This document shows, one piece after another, positions 32,217 through 39,787 of a stretch of 46,395 bases of DNA. Source of the stretch: Chlamydiota bacterium. GTDB taxonomy: Bacteria; Auribacterota; Tritonobacteria; UBA1439. The translations under genes were made by a program, and so were the position numbers. Where the stretch lies: the NCBI GenBank assembly GCA_012729785.1, contig JAAYCL010000013.1, positions 1-46,395 on the forward strand. Reading direction: 5' to 3'. A model generated the notes under the pieces. The model ran no database searches and was not told where the DNA came from. It was given only the letters and a program-made list of their open reading frames with translations. Every line of letters begins with the position of its first letter. Within the stretch, counting starts at the first letter, position 1.

Positions 32217-34726
32217 GGAGGAGCCCCGTTCCGGCGGCCGCGGCAATCGCCCTGCTCGCCCTCGCGGGAGCGTGGCAGGCCCCCGCCGCCGCATTCCCGC
32301 GGCTCTTCAAGGCCCCGGCCTACCCGACCGCGCAGGAGCAGTTCGAGTACGCCGCGTCGCGCGAGAAGGCGGAGGATTTCAACGGGGCGATGGACGCCTA
32401 CCAGCGGCTCGTGGACGACTTCGGCGACTCCCCGCTCGCCGCCGAGGCGCAGTTCAGGGTCGCGGAGATGCTCGAGAAGACCAAGCGCTACTACCCGGCC
32501 TTCAACGCCTACCAGGCGGTGCTGGACAAGTTCCCGTCGTACCCCAAGGTCAACCTGATCCTCGAGCGCCAGTTCAGGATCGCGAACCTGTTCCTCTCGG
32601 GCACGGAAATCGGATTCCTCAGGATCAACCCGAGCGGCTCCCTCAAGCGCGCGATCGCCGCGTTCGGCAAGCTGCTCTCCAACGCCCCGTTCAGCGACTT
32701 CGCCCCGAACGCGCAGTACAACCTCGGCCTGGCGCACCTGGAGCGGAAGAACTATACCGAGGCGGCGATCGAGTTCGAGAAGGTCATCGCGCGCTACCCG
32801 CGGAGCGAGTTCGTCGCCGCGGCGAAGTTCCAGCTCGGCGTCTGCGCGTACCGCCAGGCGCTCGCCGCCCAGTACGACCAGGAGGCCGCCCGGGAGGCGA
32901 TCAACCGGCTCGCCGACTATCTCGCCGAGTTCCCTTCGGACAAGAACGCCGAGCCCGCCAAGGAGATGATACAGGAGCTCCAGGGGAGGAAGGCGGGCGC
33001 CCTCTTCCAGATCGGCTGCTACTACCGGGAGCGCGACAATCCCAAGGCCGCGCTCATCTACCTGCGCGAGGTCATCAGGGACTACCCGCTGACCCGCTAC
33101 GGGGAGAAGGCGCGCCGGGCCGCCCAGCGCGAGGAGCGGAGGCTCGAGTTCGCGGAGGGGGTCGGGCAGGCGCAGGAGGCCGTGGATGAGCTCAGGCGGC
33201 TCATCGCGAGCCAGCGCTCCGCGATCGCTGCCATCAAGCGGAAGGGGCAGACCCGGTGGGCGTTCTGGCGGTACGTCCTGCCGCGGACGCTCACCCCCGA
33301 GGAGGCGCGGGAGGTGGATGAGCGGGAGGACAGGATCCGAGCGCTCCGTGAGCGCCTCGCCCTCGCCGCGCTCGATCTGGAGGAGAAGACCGCGCTCGCG
33401 CGCAACCGCCGGACCCTCCTGGACGCCGAGGCCGCGGTGGAGAGGGAGGAGGAGGCGGTGCGGGCCACGCAGCTCGAGCTGCAGGTCGCGCAGAACAGAT
33501 TCTCCGAGATGGGTTCGCTTCCCGAGGCGGCGGCCGAGATCGTGGAGCAGGCCGCGCGCGGGATCGCGGCGATGGAGGAACGCGTCCGGAAACAGGAGGT
33601 CGCGCTCGAGCAACTCAAGAAATGGCTCGGCGAGGTCGAGAGTCGGTGCGCCGCCGAGGACCAGCGCATCAGGGAGCGGTACGCGCAGAAACGCCCCGGC
33701 CGCCCCGCCGCGCAAGAAGAGGGGGCGCCGGAGCCCAGCCGCGGATGGTGGCCGTTCCGCCGCGCTTCGTCCGCCCACCCGGAGGGCGGGCAGGCCTCCG
33801 CCGGCGACGCCGCCTCCGCCCCGCCGTCGCCGCTGAGGCGGCTGTGGCCGTTCACGCGTCCGGAGGCGCCGCGCCCGGGTGAGGCCTCGGCCGGCACGGA
33901 GGAGACGTTCCGGGAGGCGGAGGAGTTCATGGCGGCGGCCCGGCGCCACCGGCTGGACCGGCAATGGGGGCCCGCGCTGGAGGCGTTCAACCGCGCCGCG
34001 CTGAAGCTGATGGAGATCAGGAGCGGCCAACCGGCGTACCGGAGCGCCGAGGTCCACCGGCGGCTCCAGGAGTGCCGCGACGCGATCGAGGAGGCGCGGG
34101 AGGAGAGCGCCCGAGCCCAGTACGACGAGCTCTCCGCCGACCTCGAGGCCCGCCTGGAGAAGAACCCCGATGACGCCGACGCCCTCGTCTCGCTCGGCGC
34201 CATACGCCGGCGGCGCGGCGACGCGCGCGGCGCGATCGACTGTTTCCGGAAGGCGGTCGGCCTCAAGCCCGACAAGGCGGAGGGATGGCACCTCCTCGGC
34301 GCCGCCTCCGCATCCGCCGGCGATCTCAGGACTGCGGAGCTCTGCCTGAGGAAGGCGGTTGAACGGGCGCCGTCGGCCGCGCAGGTTCGCTACGACCTCG
34401 GTCTCGTGCAACGGGAACTCGGGGAGTACGAGGCCGCCCGCGCCTCGTTCGAGGAGGCGGTTGCGGCCGACCCGTCGTTCGCCCCCGCCTGGTTCAGTCT
34501 CGGGGCTTTGTACCAGTCGGCGCTCTCCGACAGGGCCAAGGCCGCGGAGTGCTGGGAGCGGTACCTCCAGTTGAAGCCCGACGCCCCCGAGGCGCCGAGG
34601 ATACGGGAATGGATCGACCGGCAGCGCGGCCCCGCGGAGATCAGGGCCTCGACCGCCTCCGGCGAACTCGCCCCCCCGGGAAGCGGGGGGCAGGGATGGG
34701 GAGGGTTGTTCCGGCGCGACCGGTGA
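32213..34726 (+). CDS. Exported TPR protein: BamD-like repeats, coiled coil and C-terminal TPRs
   Basis: 837 aa, ATG overlapping pgpA by 4 nt. A Sec-type signal peptide (AAAAIALLALAGAWQAPAAAF) lacks a lipobox. Residues ~35-310 are BamD/YbgF-like TPRs (QEQFEYAASREKAEDFNGAM, NLGLAHLERKNYTEAAIEFEKVI, YYRERDNPKAALIYLREVI). A long charged coiled coil follows (~310-490), then a Pro/Ala-rich spacer with two PFxR repeats (GWWPFRRASS, RRLWPFTRPEA). Canonical TPRs close the protein (ADALVSLGAIRRRRGDARGA, GWHLLGAASASAGDLRTAEL, APAWFSLGALYQSALSDRAKA). BamD-like repeats beside an lptE-like gene suggest an outer-membrane assembly role; that is an inference, and the fusion is much longer than BamD. Confidence 0.75.
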   Translation: MRRSPVPAAAAIALLALAGAWQAPAAAFPRLFKAPAYPTAQEQFEYAASREKAEDFNGAMDAYQRLVDDFGDSPLAAEAQFRVAEMLEKTKRYYPAFNAYQAVLDKFPSYPKVNLILERQFRIANLFLSGTEIGFLRINPSGSLKRAIAAFGKLLSNAPFSDFAPNAQYNLGLAHLERKNYTEAAIEFEKVIARYPRSEFVAAAKFQLGVCAYRQALAAQYDQEAAREAINRLADYLAEFPSDKNAEPAKEMIQELQGRKAGALFQIGCYYRERDNPKAALIYLREVIRDYPLTRYGEKARRAAQREERRLEFAEGVGQAQEAVDELRRLIASQRSAIAAIKRKGQTRWAFWRYVLPRTLTPEEAREVDEREDRIRALRERLALAALDLEEKTALARNRRTLLDAEAAVEREEEAVRATQLELQVAQNRFSEMGSLPEAAAEIVEQAARGIAAMEERVRKQEVALEQLKKWLGEVESRCAAEDQRIRERYAQKRPGRPAAQEEGAPEPSRGWWPFRRASSAHPEGGQASAGDAASAPPSPLRRLWPFTRPEAPRPGEASAGTEETFREAEEFMAAARRHRLDRQWGPALEAFNRAALKLMEIRSGQPAYRSAEVHRRLQECRDAIEEAREESARAQYDELSADLEARLEKNPDDADALVSLGAIRRRRGDARGAIDCFRKAVGLKPDKAEGWHLLGAASASAGDLRTAELCLRKAVERAPSAAQVRYDLGLVQRELGEYEAARASFEEAVAADPSFAPAWFSLGALYQSALSDRAKAAECWERYLQLKPDAPEAPRIREWIDRQRGPAEIRASTASGELAPPGSGGQGWGGLFRRDR

Positions 34727-34815
34727 GGGCGCGGAGGGGAGGGCGGGGATTTGGGGCCTGTGTTTTGAGATTTCGTTGTGGTACCATACCCCCGGCGCAA
34801 CAAGGAGATCGGCAG

Positions 34816-35319
34816 ATGAAAAGGACGTGTGCGGTTTTGTTCGCGTGCGCGGTGGCGGCGTCGACGGCGGGGTGCGGATACCGCGTCGGCTCGATGAACC
34901 CCGATGACCCGATCAAGACCATCTACATCCCGATGGTGAAGAACCTCACCAAGGAGCCGGCCCTCGGGGCGCAGGCGACCAGCAAGATCGTCAACGCCTT
35001 CCAGATCGACGGGACCTACATGGTGGTGAACGAGAAGGAGGCCGACGTCATCCTCGAGACCACCCTGACGACCTACAACCGGGCGGCGCTCCGCTACGAC
35101 AAGAACGACATCACGCGCGAGTACCGACTGACGATCGGCGCGGATCTTGTCCTGAGGGACGCCAAGACCAGCAAGGTGGTCTGGAAGTCCACGAGGGTCG
35201 AGGGGGAGAAGGCGTTCTTCGTCACCATCACCCTGCCGGAGTCCGAGAGGATCGCCGTCCCGTTCGCCCTCGAGGATCTCGCGACCGAGATCGTCGAGCG
35301 GGTGACGGAGAGGTGGTAG
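34816..35319 (+). CDS. LptE-like lipoprotein
   Basis: 167 aa. A lipoprotein signal peptide (MKRTCAVLFACAVAASTAGC, lipobox TAGC) is followed by GYRVG, the typical start of LptE-family proteins, then IKTIYIPMVKNLTKEP, ADVILETTLTTYNRAALRYD, EYRLTIGADLVLRDAKTSKVVW and an end with LATEIVERVTERW. LptE plugs the LptD channel that inserts lipopolysaccharide into the outer membrane. Its presence supports a diderm envelope. AAGGAGA RBS upstream. Confidence 0.82.
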   Translation: MKRTCAVLFACAVAASTAGCGYRVGSMNPDDPIKTIYIPMVKNLTKEPALGAQATSKIVNAFQIDGTYMVVNEKEADVILETTLTTYNRAALRYDKNDITREYRLTIGADLVLRDAKTSKVVWKSTRVEGEKAFFVTITLPESERIAVPFALEDLATEIVERVTERW

Positions 35320-35372
35320 GACGGCGGGTGACGGGCGTTGGGCGTCCGTTTCCAGGGCCGGAGGGGCGGGGG

Positions 35373-35417
35373 GAAAAAGGATCCGCGGCCGCGGGGATGC
35401 CCCGGGCGGCCGCGGAT
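35373..35417 (-). terminator. Intrinsic terminator of rpsT
   Basis: ATCCGCGGCCGC (35381-35392) and GCGGCCGCGGAT (35406-35417) form a 12-bp perfect stem; on the minus strand it is followed by CC and five U. It lies 17 nt past the rpsT stop codon. Confidence 0.88.
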
Positions 35418-35433
35418 GCGCTGCCGGAAACGG

Positions 35434-35688
35434 TCAGGCGGTCCTGTGCGCGAGGCGCGACTTCTTCCGCGCCGCGCGGTTCTCGTGGATGATCCCCTTC
35501 TTCGCGGCCTTGTCCAGCGCCGAGGTGACGGAGGGGTACAGCTTCGCGGCGCCCTCCTTGTCCCCCTTGGCAAGTAGGGCTTCGTATTTCCTGGTCAGCG
35601 TCTTGAGCGCCGATTTAATGCGCGCGTTGCGCACGCGCTTTTTTTCATCCGCGCGCATGTGCTTCAGGCCGGATTTCCTTGTCGGCAT
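35434..35688 (-). CDS. rpsT: 30S ribosomal protein S20
   Basis: 84 aa, family length. Clear S20 sequence: MPTRKSGLKHMRADEKKRVR, NARIKSALKTLTRKYEALL, YPSVTSALDKAAKKGIIHEN, RAARKKSRLAHRTA. S20 binds the 5' domain of 16S rRNA. It is a single minus-strand gene, divergent from murJ, with its own terminator. AGGAGGACG lies before the ATG at 35688. Confidence 0.97.
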   Translation of the reverse strand: MPTRKSGLKHMRADEKKRVRNARIKSALKTLTRKYEALLAKGDKEGAAKLYPSVTSALDKAAKKGIIHENRAARKKSRLAHRTA

Positions 35689-35916
35689 CGGGTGCGTCCT
35701 CCTGTGGAATGTCGCGTCGCGACCGGGGCGACGGTGCGGAGGGCATATGTACCACCTTCCGGCCCCGAAGTCAACGGATATGAACGCCACCGTGCGCGCG
35801 CCTCGCGGATCGCCGGGGGCGCGGCGGGCGCGTTCGATGAGCCGCTCCCGCGCCGCGGGCCGCGCGAGGGCGGTTTCACCCCCTTGGCGGGGGATCGGTA
35901 GCGCAGGTACCTTCCC

Positions 35917-37491
35917 ATGGCGCCGATGAGGATCGCCCGTTCAGCCTCCGCCGTCGGTCTGGCGACGCTCGTCAGCCGGGTGCTCGGCCTCGCGCGGGAC
36001 ATGATCATCCTCAAGGTCTTCCCGCCGATGCTGACCGACGCCTTCTACGCGGCCTTCCGTCTGCCCAGCACCCTCCGCTACCTGATGGGGGAGGGGGCCC
36101 TGAGCGCCGCCTTCATCCCGGTCTTCAGCGACTACCTCCGCAACAGGACCCGGCGGGAGGCGTGGGAACTCGTCGCGTCGGTTGCGGTCGTGCTGACGGC
36201 CGTGACGAGTTTCATCGCCCTCCTGGGGATCCTCTTCGCCCCCTGGATCGTGCGCGCGGCGCTCTGGGGCTTCGCCGCGGACGCGGAGAAGTTCCAAATC
36301 ACCGTCGAGCTGACCCGGTGGCTCTTCCCGTACCTGATCTTCGTGTCGCTCGTGGCGCTCTGCATGGGGGTTCTGAACTCGTTGAGGCACTTTGCGATGC
36401 CGTCCCTGTCGCAGGCCGCCTTCAACGCGATGGTCATCTTCTCGGCGCTGTGCATCGCCCCCCGGTGGGGCGCGCGGCCCCAGGAACGAATAGTCGCCCT
36501 CGCCCTCGGCGTGCTGTTCGGAGGGGCGGTCCAGGTCGGGATGCAGATCCCGGCCCTGCGCCGGAAGGGGTTCATCCTCGTCTTCGGGCGCGTCTGGACG
36601 CACCCGGAGTTGCGCCGGATCGCCCGGCTGATGCTCCCGGCGACCGCCGGCCTCGCCGTCTACCACGTCAACCTCCTCGTGGACAACCTCGTGGCCTCCT
36701 TCCTCCCGCAGGGGAGCGTCACCTACCTGTACGCGGCCACGCGCCTCATCCAGTTCCCGATGGGCACGTTCGTGATCGGCATCTCCACCGTCGCCTTCCC
36801 GCTGATGGCGGGCTACGCCGTGGCGGGGGAGGTGGAGAAGCTGAAGGAGGCGATGAACTACGCCCTGCGGCTCGCCCTGTTCATCGTCGTCCCCGCCGCC
36901 GCGGGCCTCGTGGTCCTCGGGAGGCCCATCATCGGCCTCCTCTACGACCGGGGAGAGTTCCTCGCGGCCGGGAGCGCCGGCCCGACGTACTGGGCCCTGA
37001 TCTTCTACTCCCTCGGCCTCTTCGCGGTGGGGGGCGTCGCGGTGGTCGTGCGCTGCTTCTACTCGATCGAGGACACGCGGACGCCGGTGCGGGTGGCTTG
37101 CGCGGCGGTGGCCGTCAACATCGTCCTGGATTTCGCCCTGATGATGCCCCTCAAGCACGGCGGGATCGCGCTCGCCACCTCCATCTCCTCGTGCGTGAAC
37201 CTTTCGCTGCTCCTGTGGCTGCTGCGGAAGAGGGTGGGTGCGCTGGGGCTCCGGCGCGTCGGCGTGTCGCTCGCCAAAATCGCCGCCGCCACGGCGGCGA
37301 TGGCGGCCGCCTCCTGGGCGGCGCACCGCGGCGTGGCCGCCGTCGCGGAGGGCGGGGGGATCGGGCCGCAGGCGTTCAGGGTCTTCGTGCCGCTGGCGGC
37401 GGGCGTCGCCGTCTACCTGGCGGCGGCGCGGGCAGCGGGAGCCCCCGAACTGGGGGAGCTCCTGCACGAGTTCAGGCGCCGGGGGCACTGA
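35917..37491 (+). CDS. murJ: Lipid II flippase MurJ (MviN)
   Basis: 524 aa, about 14 hydrophobic segments. MurJ flips lipid II for peptidoglycan synthesis. Motifs: ASAVGLATLVSRVLGLARDM (the functionally important N-terminal SxxxSRxxGxxRD), YAAFRLPSTLRYLMGEGALSAAFIPVFS, YLYAATRLIQFPMGTFVIGISTVAFP and RPIIGLLYDRGEF. A second in-frame ATG (35926) could also be the start. The pattern is that of rpsT and murJ diverging, common in several phyla. The upstream spacer 35689-35916 contains a G/C palindrome (CCCCC-TTGGC-GGGGG, 35880-35893). Confidence 0.95.
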   Translation: MAPMRIARSASAVGLATLVSRVLGLARDMIILKVFPPMLTDAFYAAFRLPSTLRYLMGEGALSAAFIPVFSDYLRNRTRREAWELVASVAVVLTAVTSFIALLGILFAPWIVRAALWGFAADAEKFQITVELTRWLFPYLIFVSLVALCMGVLNSLRHFAMPSLSQAAFNAMVIFSALCIAPRWGARPQERIVALALGVLFGGAVQVGMQIPALRRKGFILVFGRVWTHPELRRIARLMLPATAGLAVYHVNLLVDNLVASFLPQGSVTYLYAATRLIQFPMGTFVIGISTVAFPLMAGYAVAGEVEKLKEAMNYALRLALFIVVPAAAGLVVLGRPIIGLLYDRGEFLAAGSAGPTYWALIFYSLGLFAVGGVAVVVRCFYSIEDTRTPVRVACAAVAVNIVLDFALMMPLKHGGIALATSISSCVNLSLLLWLLRKRVGALGLRRVGVSLAKIAAATAAMAAASWAAHRGVAAVAEGGGIGPQAFRVFVPLAAGVAVYLAAARAAGAPELGELLHEFRRRGH

Positions 37492-37914
37492 GGAACGCGG
37501 CTGAAGATGCGTGGGAGCACACCGGGCGGGGTGCGGGGGCGCGGCTCGGCGGCAGAGCCGAGTTGCGCAACCGGTCGGTCGCAACTTACTCCGGCGTCGA
37601 CCTCGAGACGGGCCGGTTCCTCTCGGTCATCCTCGACTGACCAACTTCATCGATCAGGGCCTTGTCCCGATTCGCCGCCCCCCCACGACTTGCGCCAGAG
37701 TACGTCAACGCCGACGACGCGATCCGCCTGGACTCCGGGTCGTCCAGATCTCCGGGTATCCGCGGGAATAGCCCGGGCGCACCCGAAAGCCGGAGCCGGA
37801 CGACGCCTTTTTTCCCAGCCGTCCGGCGGCAGCACGCACGCCGCCACGGTGCGCGAGGTCATCGACGCGCCTGCCCCGCAAACGCGCGGGGCGCCGCACC
37901 TCCGCTCCGTCGCG
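37492..37914. other. Spacer with apparently decayed coding sequence
   Basis: 423 nt between murJ and the radical SAM gene. Short frames on both strands (for example SVATYSGVDLETGRFLSVIL on plus ending at 37640, and a minus frame around 37640-37862) have coding-like composition but break repeatedly and match no family I recognise. Most likely a degraded gene; nothing can be called with confidence. Confidence 0.3.
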
Positions 37915-38955
37915 TCAGATCTCCGAGGGGCGGAGCCCCGCCTGACGCGCCTGGCGGAGCGCCTCGGCGTACTCCTGCCGCGTTATCCTGCGGGCGATCT
38001 CCGGATACTCAGACGCCCGGTAGGCCGGGGTGTACTGCGCCATGATGTTGAGGTACGTCTCCGCGGGGAGCTCCGCGGCGATCGTTTCGACGACCCCCTT
38101 CGTGCCGCTCACCCCGTTCGGCATCACCAGGTGGCGCACCATCAGCCCCCGGCGGACGAGACCATCCGTCCCCGGGCGCGCCGTCCCGACCTGGCGCTGC
38201 ATCTCCGCGAGCGCCGCGCGCGTGATCGCGGGGTAACGCGACGCGCCGGCCGAGTATCTGGCCGCCATCGCCGGGTCCGAGTATTTGAAGTCTGGGAGGT
38301 AGATGTCCACTACGCCGTCGAGCAACTTCAGGACGGAGACCTTCTCCCAGCCGCAGCTGTTGTAGACGAGCGGCAGTCGCAGCCCGCGTCCCGCCGCGTG
38401 GTCGAGCGCGAGGAGGATCTGCGGGGAGTAGTGCGTCGGGGTCACGACGTTGATGTTGTGGCACCCCCGCCGCTGGAGGTCGAGCATCATCCCGGCGAGA
38501 TCCTCGACGTTCCGCGCGCGCCCCTCACCCCCCTGGCTGATCTCCCAGTTGATGCAGAAGACGCACCGGAGGGAGCAGTGTGAGAAGAAGATTGTGCCGG
38601 ACCCCCCGCCTCCGACGAGCGGGCGCTCCTCGCCGAAGTGGGGGTGGTGCGAAGCGATCTCGAGCTGCGCCGAGGCGCCGCAGAAGCCCCGCGCGCCGGC
38701 GAGCCGCTTCGCGCCGCACTCCCTCGGGCAGAGCGTGCAGCGCTCCATCATCCGCCAAAGCGTCTCGCCCCGCTGCAGGAGCTCGCCGCGCCGGTGGAGC
38801 TTCAGGTACGCGGGCTCGAAACCCGCCGCCGCGCCCGCCGCCCCGCCGGGCGGCGGGGAGCCGCGCCCGCATCCGCCCAACGCGCCCGCGCCCCCGAACC
38901 CCGAAAGGGCGAGGAGAGCGCACGACCGCATGAATTCGCGCCTTGTCTGCCGCAT
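37915..38955 (-). CDS. Radical SAM protein, PflA-like, with Tat/lipoprotein-type leader
   Basis: About 346 aa; ATG at 38955 has GGGAG six nt upstream, and ATG at 38961 is the alternative. The N-terminus has a twin-arginine motif (TRREFMRSCALL) followed by a hydrophobic, Gly-rich stretch and a lipobox-like GALGGC. Next come a four-cysteine segment (ERCTLCPRECGAKR...GFCG) and the radical SAM cluster SHCSLRCVFCINWEIS (CxxxCxxC). YNSCGWEKV, VDIYLPDFKY and VRHLVMPNG fit the COG1313 PflA-related family. Substrate is unknown. Export of a radical SAM protein is odd because S-adenosylmethionine is cytoplasmic. Confidence 0.8.
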   Translation of the reverse strand: MRQTRREFMRSCALLALSGFGGAGALGGCGRGSPPPGGAAGAAAGFEPAYLKLHRRGELLQRGETLWRMMERCTLCPRECGAKRLAGARGFCGASAQLEIASHHPHFGEERPLVGGGGSGTIFFSHCSLRCVFCINWEISQGGEGRARNVEDLAGMMLDLQRRGCHNINVVTPTHYSPQILLALDHAAGRGLRLPLVYNSCGWEKVSVLKLLDGVVDIYLPDFKYSDPAMAARYSAGASRYPAITRAALAEMQRQVGTARPGTDGLVRRGLMVRHLVMPNGVSGTKGVVETIAAELPAETYLNIMAQYTPAYRASEYPEIARRITRQEYAEALRQARQAGLRPSEI

Positions 38956-39046
38956 CCGCATCTCCCGCGCGCCTCTCGTCTCAAGTATACCCGAACCGCG
39001 CCGCCGGAAAAAGCCGCTCCCGCGCCTGCACCCCCCGCTCCGGTCA

Positions 39047-39132
39047 CACCCCCCTTGGGTGGTTGCGTGACTCCACGAAGGGTGGTACCCTTACATCGCC
39101 AACCTGACCATTTACCACGGGAGGGGATTATG
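39047..39132 (+). promoter_or_regulatory. Palindrome plus promoter, copy 1 (lipoprotein gene)
   Basis: CACCC-CCCTT-GGGTG palindrome (39047-39061) abuts TTGCGT (39063-39068), a 17-nt spacer and TACCCT (39086-39091). GGGAGGGGATT precedes ATG at 39130. A second copy of the whole arrangement starts at 39573 (25 of the first 28 nt identical) with the same distance to its start codon. Confidence 0.6.
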
Positions 39133-39522
39133 ACCAAGTCCTCCGCCTGTCTAACCCCCACTCTTGCGCTATCCCTCTCACTCATATTCTATGGATGTGC
39201 TTCCCATCAGGATGGCCTGTTCCCTTCTGTTGAGTATCACAAGCAACAGATTGCCTGCCAGCAAGCCAAACTGGTTTATTTCCAAAAGCAAGCGCAGTAC
39301 CACAAGGAACAACTTGAAGCACGGAAGGCAAATCACGGTCAACTGCTTATCAACGCGAGAGGAGAAGCCGAGGCAATGGAGGACGGTGCCATTATGACCG
39401 CCAAGGTCATAGGCGCACTCATTGCCGCAGGTGCCGCCAGCAACTCTGGCCAATGTACATCTGGTAAGGGTGGGGCAGGGGGGCGGTTCCCCCCGGGGGG
39501 GCATAGTCGATGCCGAGAATGA
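39130..39522 (+). CDS. Small lipoprotein of unknown function
   Basis: 130 aa. Start at 39130 after a strong RBS; signal peptide with lipobox (ALSLSLIFYGCAS). Residues 30-70 are a charged helical stretch rich in Gln/Lys/His (HKQQIACQQAKLVYFQKQAQ), then a helical or membrane-associated segment (MTAKVIGALIAAGAAS). The last ~20 residues are encoded by runs of G and C (39478-39501) and look unnatural, so the true frame may end differently. Family not recognised. Confidence 0.6.
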   Translation: MTKSSACLTPTLALSLSLIFYGCASHQDGLFPSVEYHKQQIACQQAKLVYFQKQAQYHKEQLEARKANHGQLLINARGEAEAMEDGAIMTAKVIGALIAAGAASNSGQCTSGKGGAGGRFPPGGHSRCRE

Positions 39523-39572
39523 TTCCCATCCCATTCGGGTAGCGGAGCAACACATCCCCTATGCCCCAAAAT

Positions 39573-39617
39573 CACCCCCCTTGGGTGATTGTGTGATTCC
39601 CCCTATGGTGTTACCCT
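39573..39617 (+). promoter_or_regulatory. Palindrome plus promoter, copy 2 (upstream of cas12b)
   Basis: Same CACCC-CCCTT-GGGTG palindrome (39573-39587), then TTGTGT (39589-39594), 17-nt spacer, TACCCT (39612-39617). It now faces a truncated leader ORF at 39657 and, 130 nt further, cas12b, and may drive the cas operon. Confidence 0.55.
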
Positions 39618-39656
39618 TTGAATCATTAATCCAAACAGTCATCATAGGAGGGGCTT

Positions 39657-39701
39657 TTGAAACGATCCGCCGCCTTCTTGATGCTTTTCCTTTTGAACTG
39701 A
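39657..39701 (+). pseudogene. Truncated lipoprotein/signal-peptide remnant
   Basis: TTG start with GGAGGGG upstream, at the same spacing as the ATG of the lipoprotein at 39130. It encodes LKRSAAFLMLFLLN and stops. The leader looks like the first half of a signal peptide. The copy at 39130 continues into a full lipoprotein, so this is probably a cut-off paralogue next to the cas insertion. Confidence 0.5.
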
Positions 39702-39787
39702 ATTTGCCTTAGAACCATCCCGATCACATGCCTAGAAGCGCCGATTCGCGATCAAAATATCCGGCGAGCAACCAGCGAGGTGAGGCC

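Noticed and set aside
39047-39590. Two 28-nt near-identical sequences considered as CRISPR repeats
   Set aside because: Only two copies, 526 nt apart, each placed at the same distance upstream of a start codon; they are duplicated promoter regions.
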